64,000 nt of DNA from Zantedeschia hybrid cultivar (Eukaryota > Streptophyta > Magnoliopsida > Alismatales > Araceae), in NCBI GenBank assembly GCA_030544215.1, contig JARZZO010000003.1, forward strand, positions 19,973,879-20,037,878, in the 5' to 3' direction. The notes beneath the pieces are model-generated. The model had not been told where the DNA came from. It made no database searches and was given only the letters and a program-made list of their open reading frames with translations. The position numbers were made by a program, and so were the translations under genes. Positions within the stretch are counted from its first letter, which is position 1; each line of letters opens with the position of its first letter. Below are positions 12,914 to 23,628 of the stretch, piece by piece.

Positions 12914-13303
12914 CTATACGGCGCTGGCGGTCTCAGCTCCCTGCGCAACAGGTGGAAGCGGCTGCGTAGGCTGCGGTCCTGCGAAGGACACGGCGTTCGC
13001 CAGGAAGCTGGGGGTGTCTTCCCCCGGCATAATGACCACGATCTTGGGATCCACGTCCAGCGGGGTCAGCGCCACCTTCTCACCGGCGGAGATGCCGTGG
13101 TGCGTCGACGACGAGGAGGAGGACCCGCCGGAGGAAGACTTGTGGTTGGAGCACACGAGTATGATCAACGCCACGGCGATGAGGCCCATCATGGCGGCCA
13201 CCCCCACGAAGACGTAGGCCAGCGGCGAGTTCCAGCGCCAGAAGGTGGCGGCGGCGCCATGCGTCGCAGCGGCGGCTGGGCTTCCTAGTAATCCCGGCCT
13301 CAT
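12914..13303 (-). CDS. GLUTAMINE DUMPER family protein (GDU copy 1)
   Basis: A 129-residue, intronless frame. Residues 22-27 read WRWNSP, followed by one hydrophobic segment (about 27-51, SPLAYVFVGVAAMMGLIAV onward), a Ser-rich stretch (56-67), and KIVVIMPG with the VIMAG-type motif as VIMPG at 90-94, then TPSFLA. This order (short lumenal or extracellular N-terminus, single span, cytosolic VIMAG) is that of the plant-specific GDU family. In Arabidopsis the family promotes amino acid export and works with the LOG2 ubiquitin ligase. The start is the MRPG methionine shared by all four copies, directly after the pyrimidine-rich leader. It has the longest tail of the four, Pro/Gln-rich from about 110. 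Family assignment is strong; function in this plant is inferred. Confidence 0.93.
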   Translation of the reverse strand: MRPGLLGSPAAAATHGAAATFWRWNSPLAYVFVGVAAMMGLIAVALIILVCSNHKSSSGGSSSSSSTHHGISAGEKVALTPLDVDPKIVVIMPGEDTPSFLANAVSFAGPQPTQPLPPVAQGAETASAV

Positions 13304-13502
13304 TCTCTCTCTCTCTCTCTAGGCCTTTGCTTCTCTCTCTACAAGTCTCTTTATCTGTCTACCGTGCCCTCTCTGTGTCTTGGCCATTCGGACAAAGGAG
13401 GTGGGAAAGGGTTATATAGGCGGCGAGTGGGACGCGGCGGCCGGTGGTGGTGAAGGCCTCGATTCTAGTGCTCCCAAGGAACAGGTTAAGGCAAGTTGGT
13501 CC
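13304..13502 (-). promoter_or_regulatory. GDU copy 1 promoter and leader
   Basis: Reading upstream from the ATG on the minus strand: a GA repeat (plus-strand CT run 13304-13320), TATATAA at 13412-13418 about 110 bp before the ATG, then a GC-rich segment with GGCGGCGAGTGGGACGCGGC on the plus strand. Next comes a block at 13459-13502 (TCGATTCTAGTGCTCCCAAG continuing to GGTTAAGGCAAGTTGGTCC) shared with the other GDU copies. The TATA box and the block are visible directly; promoter function is inferred from position and conservation. Confidence 0.7.
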
Positions 13503-15640
13503 ATTGTGTCTTCTTTGTGCCCACGCCAGCCTGGGAGGGGCGCGGGCCTCGGCGGCTGCTGGCACGTGCTCACTCGCCATCAGTGGCCGACACGCCCGCT
13601 GCGCACGTGGTTCATGACGTAATCCGCTTCATAAAGTAAAATTAGAGAGGAGGAAGCCAAGAGGAGAAAACATAGCCCATTTGGTCGCGAATAAAAGATT
13701 AAATAGTATGTGTTTCAGTAATAATAGATTTCTCTTGTAAAGAGAAGGTTTTAGATTTAAATCTTACCTGAAGAAAAAATTGTTCCTTGAGATTGTATGG
13801 ACTTACGTCTTACTGTCCTCCATAGGCCGTAGGGTTCGTGAGGAGAATTTTATTTTTTTTATGTTCGGAATAATTATTCAAAGAAGACGAAATGGACATG
13901 ATGATAGTACAGAAAAATCTCTTACTAAATAAGATATTTAAATATCAAATTTAGTATGTTCTCCGTTAGGAAAGCACCAATAAGTACTTTTGAAAAAAAA
14001 AAACAGCGCACGAAGGAGGCGGGAAAATATTCACATAAAAACCGTCGACGTAGAATAAAAAATGTTCTGTACAATTTTATTTTATTTTTCTGTAAATGAT
14101 CTTTTCTGCACTTATTGACTCTAGTTACTGATTATTCTCAGTAATTAAATACCAATTAATTGGTTGGTGTACAGCAAGATAGAGGTAAAACGCTGGTATT
14201 TTTTTTTATAATATTGTTTAAATGCTTCCGTATTCTATTGAAAATTGGTGTAGATTAAAGTTTATAAATTTGAAAGACTGAAATATTTGTAGCACACCAA
14301 ATAAGTCTTCAATAACTTTAATTTTGTTAAATATTAAGGAGATATTACGGTTCCATGCCTAGATGGATGTGATATGCCACGTCTCTACTTTATTATTCAT
14401 GCCCTTAAGAGTAAGAAAATTTCCGTAGCACCGCCGAGAGCCAAGCATAACACGTCAGCTATGCAAAGCATGGCAACATTCCTCTAACTTTAGCGTTAAA
14501 GGGAAGGAAAAGAATTCAGGAATACTTATATTGGGAAAACACCATTGTAGATCAAGTGAAATGTAATATGATTGGTAAACGAATCTGATTCGTTGACACA
14601 GAGACTTCCTAGGGGGTGAAATGTAATATGATGGGGCCAAGGCATTAGAAACTTGGGATATACTTGTTGCACACAAAATATCATTATATTTCTAAAATCA
14701 TTACAAATAACCGTTATATTCTTGTCTTAAGATAATATCTTAATACCTTTGAAATCTTTAATCCTCATTTCTCGTACTTTTATCGTACATCTTTTATTAT
14801 TAAAAAAATATTAAGATATTCTTGAAAAATGTACCGTAGGGGCATGAGAAATAGAGATTTTAGGGGTATTGAGGTAATTATCTTTAGGGCATGAGTGTAG
14901 CGGTCATTTGTAAAGATTTCAGGGGTACACTAATATTTTTCCCTATTCTCTTTGTTATCCTTTGATTGTAACGGTTACTTATATAGGATAGAGATGACTT
15001 ACTGTAGAATAAGAAGAATAACCAATTCAAACAAAAGTATTAGAATTACTTATTCTTCTAAAATAAGTATTAATATATTTTATTTTATTATTTTTTTTAA
15101 TTTATTTTAACTAATTAAAATAGCTTAAAATAGAAATCATTAGCAGCTACCAAAGTAAAATATTGTACCGTATTCCGAGATAAATAATTTAAATTTGCAT
15201 ATTCCATAAGTAATCCGGCTACCTTGTTTCCTGGCTCCTGCATTCCTGTGTCCCCATGGAAGACGTCTTGGCAATCTGTCGGAGAAGTATTCTCCTGTTG
15301 TACATTTTATTTTTCTGGCGAACACAGTGACCTAGTTAGAGCCCTAGCGAGGTCATTTATTTATGTTGTCTTTTTACATCACCTATGACGATAATAAGAA
15401 AAGTGATTCAGTGAACTCGACCTCACAGTAAGGTCGAGCCTCATAATCAAGGGTATTTTTCACTTTACTCTCTCTTAGAGTAAAAATAAAAAACATTTTT
15501 GACCGTGAAATTCGACCTCACCGTTATACATTTGATCATTTCTCTGATGATAAACTCTTGATCTATTGAGAGGATCTGTTCTTCCCATTTACCGGTATTC
15601 CCTATATTGCTTTTTTACATCGCCTATGACATTAAATCTT
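13503..15640. other. GDU1 upstream flank and AT-rich DNA
   Basis: About 14430-14660 resembles 21660-21900 and marks the upstream limit of the GDU1/GDU2 duplication. A weak tRNA-like B box (near 13750) and a possible small MITE (14158-14306, ends resembling TTGGTGTAC and GCACACCAAA) are present. No open frame is supported. Confidence 0.4.
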
Positions 15641-16345
15641 GGGAGTACTCGGATCGTCTCAGTATCAAGTTAGACTAGACTCCAATAATAATCAGTCTTA
15701 GAACGCCACGTGTAAAGTAGATTCGCTGTTCGAGACGCATCTCACCAAACTAGTCAACTTTTCCTTTTTTTCGGTTCAACAAATTTATAATACTATGTAG
15801 AGCACTTAAATGCTATCAAGAGCACAAGATTACAACGATAATTTAAAACACCCCAATGTAATACAACACGGAACGCTTAAATATTACTACGAGCACAAGA
15901 CTACAACCATAATTTAAAATACACTCCAACGTAATACAACACAGAACACTTAAATACTACCAAGAGCACAAGACTACAACCATAATTCAAAATAAATACT
16001 ACTAAGAGTACAAGACTACAACCATAATTCAAAATAAATACTACCAAGAGTACAAGACTACAACTATAATTCAAAATACACCCCAATGTAATATTCGTAC
16101 AGTAATTTAAATTGTATCTAGGGACATATTGGGTGTATTTTAAATTATAGTTGTAATTTTGTACTCTTGATAATATTTAAGTACTCTGTGTAGTATCGAG
16201 AACCTATTTAACTAAAAAAAAGAAGAAAAAGTTGCCAATTTCAGTCGAACAACGAACTTACTTTACACATGACGTCATAAGACTAGTTACTACTAGAGTT
16301 CAGTCCAACTTGATACTGAGACGATGCGAACTCGATACCGAGTCC
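15641..16345. mobile_element. Foldback element with long inverted arms and internal tandem repeat
   Basis: The left arm (from about 15641, containing ATCGTCTCAGTATCAAGTT) is complementary to the right arm (to about 16345, containing AACTTGATACTGAGACGAT). Similarity continues inward over at least 90 bp and again near the centre. Between the arms, a 45-75 bp unit containing CAAGACTACAACCATAATT is repeated about five times (15830-16080). No transposase is present. Clear target duplications were not found. Confidence 0.7.
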
Positions 16346-17039
16346 CATCCTTAATCATAGTGAGAGAATCTGCTGTTCCCAATGGCGGAGTAGCTAGGGG
16401 GAAGGTCGGGCTGTGAGGGCTACAGGTCTAAAAATCCGATCAGAGCCATCGGATCATGCAGGTTGCCTACAGATTAGTATGGGGGGCATCGAAGCGAAGA
16501 CTTACTGCCAGTACGTTTTCCACTTTGGAAAAGATGACGTAGAATATATAGAAGCTTCTCACAACCCTCAACAATGCGTGTAGTAGAATCCTTGTTAAAG
16601 AGGTGCAGTACAACTTTGGTTGTGCCCTTGTGGGGGTGGTTCCTAGCACCAACCTATGGACAGCCATGGACACTACAAAATCCCTGGTTTCCCAACAAAC
16701 CAAGAGCATGATGATTACAGAAAAGAATCACTTACACCTTCCGAGCCGCCGCGTTGGACGGCGATGCATGGTCTCCATATGGGACCCACAGACAGAAAGG
16801 TTTATACTAGAATAAGAGGGGTTTCATTTTAATAGTTTTGTGAGACCCGCTAAGGGAATAAGAATAATTCTTAGGTCTAGAGTGGGATGACTTATTCTCT
16901 TTATTCTCCTAATATATTATTCTACATCGGTATAAACTATTCTGTTTGTCAAAACAAAATTAATCTTATTATCTCCTTATTCGCTCATATTCTTCTCATA
17001 TTCTCTAATCAAAATGGCGCTTTGGGATGCTTACAGGTA
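16346..17039. other. Intergenic DNA without a supported gene
   Basis: The region from 16380 to 16815 has moderate GC and short frames on both strands, none resembling a known family. 16850-17030 is rich in TTATTC and ATTCTC words and may be a MITE remnant. No promoter or RNA gene is recognised. Confidence 0.3.
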
Positions 17040-17575
17040 ACCTCTTAACAGATTCTATAGTCAAAGATAATCCTTTATATTTGTGTATAAATCTCTTAAT
17101 TATGATGATATTAATATTGAAAATTTTAACTATGTCGGTTTATTTTGAATTTTATCTAATTAAAATATCATTACCATATATAAAGTATGTGAAGATTATT
17201 AAATAAAAATATTAATAATACCAATAGCTAAACTACAAATATCTCATAAGAAATATTGCCTAAACATTCACCCATAAGCTTGTTTTATTTGTTTACAATA
17301 AAAAGTATTTCTATTTGCAGTATATGTTTTTAAATAGAAATAGTTTTTTGACGCTAAACATACTTATGAGTTATAACAAGCTTATGGATAGATGTCTATG
17401 TAATATTTTATGTGAGGTATCTGTATTTTAACTAAGAGTATTATTCATATTTTTATTTAATAACTTTCACATATTTTATGTAAAGCAATAATACTTTAAC
17501 TCTCGTAAAATTAAAAATAAACCACGTAGTTAATATGGGAATATAAATTATGTAGGGTGTTATCTATGATTACAG
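17040..17575. mobile_element. AT-rich foldback MITE (copy 1 of 2)
   Basis: The two halves are imperfect inverted repeats around 17310: ATAAGCTTGTTTTATTTGTT on the left is answered by AACAAGCTTAT on the right, and TATTTCTATTTGCAGTATAT by TTTAAATAGAAATA. A relative with the same arms lies at about 47540-48050. There is no coding capacity, and exact ends and target duplication were not resolved. Confidence 0.55.
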
Positions 17576-18134
17576 AATTTTTTAGGCTTTATCTGTGAAA
17601 GTTCCACCTTTTATTTTGTTTTTTCATAGTTTAACTTTTATTGTAATTTAATTCCTTACGAATTACAAGGCAGAAGATTGATATTGGAAGAATTTGTTTT
17701 CAATTATCCTTTTACTATATGAAAGAATTTAGAGTATGGAGGAATTTAAAGTAGGGGTAAGAATTAATTGCTACAGATACCATATTATCCAAATTGTATA
17801 CTACAATAAAAATAACATTATATTTTGATATCAATCCAACTCTACTTTAGCCTTCCTGAGCAGGTAGACCACGCCACGACAACATCTGTCCATGCAAACA
17901 TGTCAGGTTTTCATATGAACCTTTTGGTCTTATAGTTTAAGAGAAGAGATCTTCTCAAGTGCATGTACTCTTAACATAGATATTTTGCGATTAAATAAAC
18001 TGTGAGGTATACATGTCAAAACAAAAAAAATCAACTTACGTCACGCTCTTTTTCATAAACTTCATATGCCCTTCTTAAAAAAAATAACCCTCCTTTGTTT
18101 TTTGGCTTAGGAGTGAGATGTTGTGACGAGTCAA
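17576..18134. other. AT-rich intergenic DNA
   Basis: No open frame, repeat or RNA gene is supported in this stretch. Confidence 0.3.
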
Positions 18135-18532
18135 TAAATTAACGAGTAATATTTGCTACGATGTAATACCTCTATTGCTGCTGTAGTATGAAGTATTGTG
18201 ATAAACAAAAAAATATTTTATAATTTTTTTAGGTTAGATTCCACATGTCTTACATTTTGGTACAGCCCGTTCTCTAATCCAATGACCCAAAAAAGTTTAG
18301 AAAATTAAAAATTGAGTCCAATGAGTAGCAAAAAATGCGCTTAACGGGCCCGGGTCCAATAATTTTTTGATTTTTCAAGATTTTTAGGTCATCGAATTAA
18401 AGATTGAATTGTACGGACATATAAGATCTGACCCAAAAAAATTCTAAAAAATAAAAGTATTTTTTATACTTGCTGCAATGCCCCGCATTGCAGCAGGGGG
18501 GAGCATTGCGGCAAATTTTACCCTAAAATAAT
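18135..18532. mobile_element. Mutator-type MITE (copy 1)
   Basis: The element is 18144-18523 (380 bp) with terminal inverted repeats GAGTAATATTTGCT and GCAAATTTTACCC. It is flanked by the 9-bp near-duplicates TAAATTAAC and TAAAATAAT (7 of 9). It shares termini with copies at 23121, 25205 and 39998. The 9-bp duplication suggests Mutator-like transposase in trans. Confidence 0.6.
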
Positions 18533-18859
18533 ATTGTAGTCTTTTATTTATACTATGTTAACTGAGTCAGGAAGATTAACTGACATCGTTTAGATAAAAA
18601 TTGTGACAATAAGAGAAGAATAGTCTCTAGAGAGATTGGATAGTGAAAAAGAAAAGTAAATTTCAAACCCCGTTGACACGTGGGCATTACAGCAAGTAAA
18701 AAAAAAAATTTCTTGCTTGATTTTTTTAATGCGGAGCCCACACGTATCATGTGTTTGTACAGGTCAATTTCTGATAGATGACTCAAGATTCTAAAAGAAT
18801 TAGAAAGTATTGTTAGACTCACTAATGACATTTTTCACTATTCACACTCTATTTTTAAT

Positions 18860-19000
18860 TTTTTAAAACTTTTTATTGTGTTAGACTATACAGACGGACA
18901 AAGCACATAAGTCCCAACCTAAAAACAAAAGAAATGTTTTTGATACTTGATACAATGCCCCCACAGTGCAACTGTAGGGACATTGCAGCAGATATTACTC
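18860..19000. mobile_element. Partial Mutator-type MITE (right end only)
   Basis: The right terminus GCAGCAGATATTACTC ends at 19000 and matches the family at 23121-23619. A matching left terminus was not found, so the copy seems truncated or rearranged. Confidence 0.45.
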
Positions 19001-20117
19001 AATAATTGTAGATAACCGTAATAAGTAAGATATCTGAACTTTTAGGGGTTGTTTGTTTCAATGTAAAACTTTGTAATTCTCTATTTTCAAAACTACTGAT
19101 TTTAGAACTAGTGAAATTTTGTGATTTTAAAATCAGATACTATTTGTTTGTTAGCAGTAAAACAAAGAAGAAAATGCTTCAATCTTCGTATTTTGGTTCA
19201 CAGCGAACCTTTCCTATGAATCAAAATAAGAAAATTGAACCGTTTGAATGAACAGACACGATTCAAACATAATTTTATTTTACATTGTCTAATATTATTT
19301 CAAATATCCAAAAATACCACAAAACGAAATAATTGTTTTTGCAACAACCCGTTAGTGTACGTGACGGTCCTTATGGTCCTCTGCGTCCATAACTTCGTTC
19401 TAATACGCTTTCACTCGTACGGGGGTAGAGGAAATCGATCAATTACTAAAAGCTTGGGGAGGGTAGAGTTTTGTAGAGATCACTACAACAAAAGCAAGAA
19501 TTGGTATTAGCTTAAAAGTTACTTTTAAAGATTATTTTGCCGTCTTTAATAGTATTAGAGAGCATTTTTTAGTCATCTTTCAAGTCATCTCTAATAATTC
19601 TGTCGATAGAATATAAGAGAGGACATTCATATATGTCCTTAAAAAATCATATAAGCTGGGATGATTTGTAATCGTTTTCACATTATACTGCTATAAGTAA
19701 AAGCCGATGCAACTAACGTGGATCTCAACTTATTGGATCGTGTAAGATGGGGTTCCCTCAATCACCCGACCCCATCAATCATGTAATGGTGGTAAAGATG
19801 GATGTGGATTGCAGCTGCTCCACAATTATGCTATACCCCACTCGAACTAGAGCCCACCAAAACACACAACGGTGAGAAGAAAACAAGAGGAAGCACGCTA
19901 ATTATGATGCTCCCTATTTGTTTAACCGGATTCCACCATGTTGAGTGGGGATTATGCCAGTGGTTTACACATTATTATATGAGGAAGAGACGGATCAGCA
20001 GCAAATGCTGCATTACATGCCCATAAAAGGTAAGATTACACTAGATTTGCATTGCCTGCAAATGCTACCTACTTTGTAATATATCTCATTAGTCATGGTA
20101 TGTAGTTTTTGATATTT
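19001..20117. other. Intergenic DNA including the duplicated 3' flank of GDU copy 2
   Basis: 19001-19800 shows no supported gene. 19845-20060 is similar to 11930-12140 (3' flank of GDU1). Open frames here are short and not conserved between the two copies. Confidence 0.45.
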
Positions 20118-20292
20118 AAAAGGTCTTTTCTTCTCATGATTTAAATAGATAAAAAAAAAAGAAGAGACCAGATCATCTGACGTACGTTCGAACAGTGGTT
20201 TCAAAAGGTCTTTTCTTCTCATGATTTAAATAGATGAAAAAAAAAGAAAAGAGACCAGATCATCTGACGTACGTTCGAACAGTGGTTTCAAA
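20118..20292. repeat. Tandem duplication, about 85-bp unit, two copies
   Basis: Nearly identical units starting near 20120 and 20205. Each contains AGGTCTTTTCTTCTCATG, a poly(A) run, and GACCAGATCATCTGACGTAC. The near-identity suggests a recent duplication. Confidence 0.8.
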
Positions 20293-20499
20293 CTCTGAGC
20301 TGCGAAACATCACATCAACTCATGGATGCTTGATATTTGATGATGTAAAAAAGCAAAAAAAATCGGATCTTAATAAATTGAAGCAGCAGCAATATTAACA
20401 ATACAGAGAGAGTGGAGTAGGGGGTACGAAGTCCTGGGAACTCGTACAGGGTTGCTGCGGTGGTCAGCTACTCAAGACTGTGTTCCATTTAGAGGATTA

Positions 20500-20533
20500 T
20501 TGGAAGCTCAACTAGATTTACATATTCCCGGGT
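20500..20533 (-). promoter_or_regulatory. Conserved GDU 3'-flank element (copy 2)
   Basis: TGGAAGCTCAACTAGATTTA followed by CATATTCCCGGG, about 120-155 bp past the GDU2 stop. It matches the elements at 12775, 41420 and 62371. Role inferred as for copy 1. Confidence 0.55.
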
Positions 20534-20654
20534 ATTAAAAAAAATATATATTGAAATGGAGGACAAAACTACGAATTAGAACAAACAAAAGCAGGGCTCC
20601 TCGGCAGTGCGGTCGTCATCTGCAACTGCTCTATACGGCGCCGGCGATCCCAGC

Positions 20655-21029
20655 TCAAAGCGCAGCAGAGCATGGAGCAAGATGCTTCACGGCTGCGTAG
20701 GCTGCGATCGATGTTGCAGAGGGCGGCGCGGCCTTCGCCACGAACCTGGGAATGGCTTCCCCCGGCATGATGACCACAATCTTGGGATCCATGTCCAGCG
20801 GCGCCAGCGCCACCTTCTCACCGGCTGTGCCGCCGTGGTGCGACGACGAGCCCCTGCGGGAATACTTGCGGTTGGAACACACCAGTACGATCAGCGCGAC
20901 GGCGATGAGGCCCATCATGGCGGCCAGCCCTCCAAAGAGGTACGGCAGCGGGGAGTTCCAGCGCCAGAAGGTGGCGGTGGCGCCACCCGTTGCAGCGGCG
21001 GCGGGGCTACCTACTAATCCGGGCCTCAT
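20655..21029 (-). CDS. GLUTAMINE DUMPER family protein (GDU copy 2)
   Basis: A 124-residue, intronless frame and a close relative of GDU copy 1: same MRPG start, FWRWNSPLPY at 21-30, membrane span about 27-52, KIVVIMPG with VIMPG at 86-90, then IPRFVAKA. The C-terminus differs (SATSIAAYAAVKHLAPCSAAL), with no Pro-rich tail. The frame stays open upstream to 21479, but the MRPG methionine is preferred: it aligns with the other three copies, and the upstream part translates the GA-repeat leader and promoter. Expected to be a single-pass membrane protein that promotes amino acid export, as known for Arabidopsis GDU proteins. The site VIMPG departs from VIMAG, as in copy 1. Confidence 0.92.
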   Translation of the reverse strand: MRPGLVGSPAAAATGGATATFWRWNSPLPYLFGGLAAMMGLIAVALIVLVCSNRKYSRRGSSSHHGGTAGEKVALAPLDMDPKIVVIMPGEAIPRFVAKAAPPSATSIAAYAAVKHLAPCSAAL

Positions 21030-21260
21030 TCGTACTCTCCCTCTCCCTCTAAGCCTCTTCTCTCTCTCTCTCTCTCTAAATCTCTTTCTCTCTCTACTGT
21101 TAGCTAGTAATCTGTCCTTCTCTCTGCGTGTAGGGCGTTCCGATAACGGAGGTAGATGAAGGTTAAAATAGGCGGCGAGTGGGACGCGGCGCCTGGTGCT
21201 TGTGGTGGTGGAGGCGTCGATTCTACTGCTCCTAAGGAACAGGTTAAGGCGAGTTGGTCC
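21030..21260 (-). promoter_or_regulatory. GDU copy 2 promoter and leader, with weakened TATA box
   Basis: Plus-strand CT-rich leader at 21036-21100. The position equivalent to the TATA box (21163-21170) reads TATTTTAA on the minus strand instead of TATATAA. The flanking GGCGGCGAGTGGGACGCGGC is identical to copy 1. The upstream conserved block is at 21217-21260. The altered TATA may lower or change expression; that is inference. Confidence 0.6.
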
Positions 21261-23111
21261 CCCGTGTCTCCGTTGTGCACGTGGGAGATTCGGTGGGGGT
21301 TGGCGCTGGCACGTGCTCTGCTGCGGTAAGTGGCCGACACGAGCGCCTCTTGTGTGGGTCATGACGTATAAAACGTTCTTGAATAAGTAAGGTAGCACAA
21401 CCCTTTCTTCACCCACTAATCCACTATCCTCCCATTTTAGGTGGGGTTTGGTGTGTTGTAAGATAAAGATGTAAAACATGAATAAAATATATTTTTAATT
21501 TTTTTTAAATATTTAAGGTATTATAAATGTCTAAAATTTTAAATACCGATAGATCAAAATTCATAATTTTAAAATCAATGTATTTTAAAATTATAAGATT
21601 ATGATATTGTTTTATAATACACCAAATAACACTTTTCTCGGCCTTGAGCATAAAGATAAGTATAAGACGTCATCTATGCATAGCATCATAATGTTCCTTT
21701 GATTTTAATGTTCAACGCAAGTATAAGATATCCATGAGTCATGCTGGAAGAAATCAATGCTCCTTTGTAGATCAAGCAAAATGTGATAAATAAGAAATTC
21801 AAGTTCTAATAAATTAACTAATATAAATCCTAGTTTGATTGGTGAAGCAATCTGATTGGCTAATAGATAGATCTCCGATCCTAGGAGGTGAAATCCTCGT
21901 GAGAACATGGCCTTATAAAATTTAGCTTTGCCTTTGGCTAAATCTTTGTTTAGTTTAGCTTGAATGAAAAAAAAAGAATTTTTAAATAGAACTAATTTAT
22001 TAAATAATCACTAAAGTATATTTCAATTCAAAATGTTTTAAAATATATATAGTACCTCATCAACTATGAGTCTTTTCAATTTATTACATCTCACTAATGC
22101 TGAATGAATTGCATTAAATACTACATCCCCTGTTATGTAGAATCCTTTCCTTTTCCATTTTTTTCTTTGCTTAAACCAAGAAGTTAGCTAATCAAACATG
22201 AAAAGTCATTATCACACACAGGGGATGCAGATCTCTCCATCCAAGACCTCACAGGTGTGGACATGGCTTGATCTGAACATCTAGACACCCTTTTTCTCTT
22301 GCATGTTATAAAACTCTCTCTCTCCCCTGCGTGCACGTGTGCATGCATCTGCTCGTGCGCATGCTTTCCTTTTGCAAGTGCTCCTTTGGCATTTTTCTTT
22401 GTTTTTCTTCGGCAACAAAATCAAGTAAGTAATAGATGAACCTGCCTCCAACTGTTTAGAGGTAATTGAGTAGGTCAGTGGCAGACGTAAGAATTTTGTC
22501 ACTTGAATTAGACATTGTAGGCCAAATTGAAGGATGAGGGGGCTTGGATCATTGAGTTGGGCGGGTCAATGGGATCATTGGACCGATCTAGTGGGGTTGC
22601 TGGGGCCTTGGCCTGTATTCCTTATAAGGAAATCCAATAATCCAGTGGGGTCTTGTGATCCCACTGGATCTATGTTGGATCCGTCTCTGAAGTAGGTGCA
22701 AGTTTGTAAGATGGAAGAAAATTGGTACAGGACCTCACTAGATCCATGTTAGATCTGCCCCTCAAGTGTGCAAGTTTGGAAGATGGAAGAAAATTGGTAA
22801 TTTGAGTTTGACGAAGAAGACGATGGAGGAAGAACAAGACATCGATTAGGAAGGATTACTCGTTCTATCAAGAAGAAACTGGAAATAGCGGCTCAAAAAG
22901 AAGGTTAAGAGTACTTACTGGAGTTGTAGTCTTTTGATTAAAGACATCAAATAAGGGTGGAACATAGGCAAAACAAGTCCGTAAGAAAGAAGGTCACCTA
23001 GAGCAAACCTACTCCAGGGTGCGAACCTTGTGGGTTGCACTTGGGAGTTGAGTGAAGGAGGGAAAGATAGTAGGCCCAATAAGGTCTGAACCCCCTACGA
23101 AGACCCAGACA
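21261..23111. other. GDU2 upstream flank and AT-rich DNA
   Basis: 21432-21632 is a possible small MITE with ends resembling GGTTTGGTGTGTTGTAA and TTATAATACACCAAA. 21660-21900 resembles 14430-14660. Around 22665-22800 a roughly 60-bp phrase (GCAAGTTTG...AAGATGGAAGAAAATTGG) is repeated twice. No gene is supported. Confidence 0.4.
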
Positions 23112-23325
23112 TAGAGATAAGAGTAATGCTTGCTGCTCTGAGGGGAACAGTGCAGGTCATGTGGTCTGCACTGTCTCTCTTAGCACTGTCCGATCACTAA
23201 GATCAGACGGTGTTATAGTGCGTTTTTTCTTTTTCTTTTTAAATTTTATTTTTCAATTTTTTTATTTTATTTGAACGTTCTATCAAAATTTGAGGGTATC
23301 CGAAAAACTCGGGTCGGCACAGATC

Positions 23326-23363
<38 letters not shown>

Positions 23364-23628
23364 AAAACTATTTTTGATATCCACTTCGGTTTCTGTGCAA
23401 TAAGTTTTTTTTTTTTTTTCGAAAAAATTTTATAGCTGGGTCGGAGCTGCCCGAGCTTCCCAGATATACCCTGAGATTTTTTATTGGAAGTCCCAAAAAA
23501 ATTAAAAAATCGAAGAAGAAAATAAAAGAAAAAGAAAAATATGCTGCAGCATTGTCCGATCCTAATGATGGGATGACATTGAGGAAGGGCAGTGTGGGCC
23601 AATGCAGCAAACATTACTCTAGAAATAA
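23112..23628. mobile_element. Mutator-type MITE (copy 2) with 9-bp target duplication
   Basis: The element is 23121-23619 (499 bp). Its termini GAGTAATGCTTGCTGC and GCAGCAAACATTACTC are inverted repeats. Flanks TAGAGATAA (23112-23120) and TAGAAATAA (23620-23628) match at 8 of 9 positions. It contains a TA microsatellite at 23331-23361. No transposase is present. Confidence 0.75.

Noticed and set aside
12671..13288. 205-codon plus-strand frame over GDU copy 1
   Set aside because: It is the antisense shadow of the GDU gene. The minus frame has the conserved family motifs and promoter, and the plus frame is not conserved in the other copies.
16467..16815. Short overlapping frames on both strands
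   Set aside because: Each is about 70-80 codons, matches nothing and has no conserved counterpart in the duplicated flanks.
20655..21479. 274-codon version of GDU copy 2
   Set aside because: The extra N-terminal 150 residues translate the GA-rich leader, core promoter and upstream block. The MRPG start is shared by all four copies.
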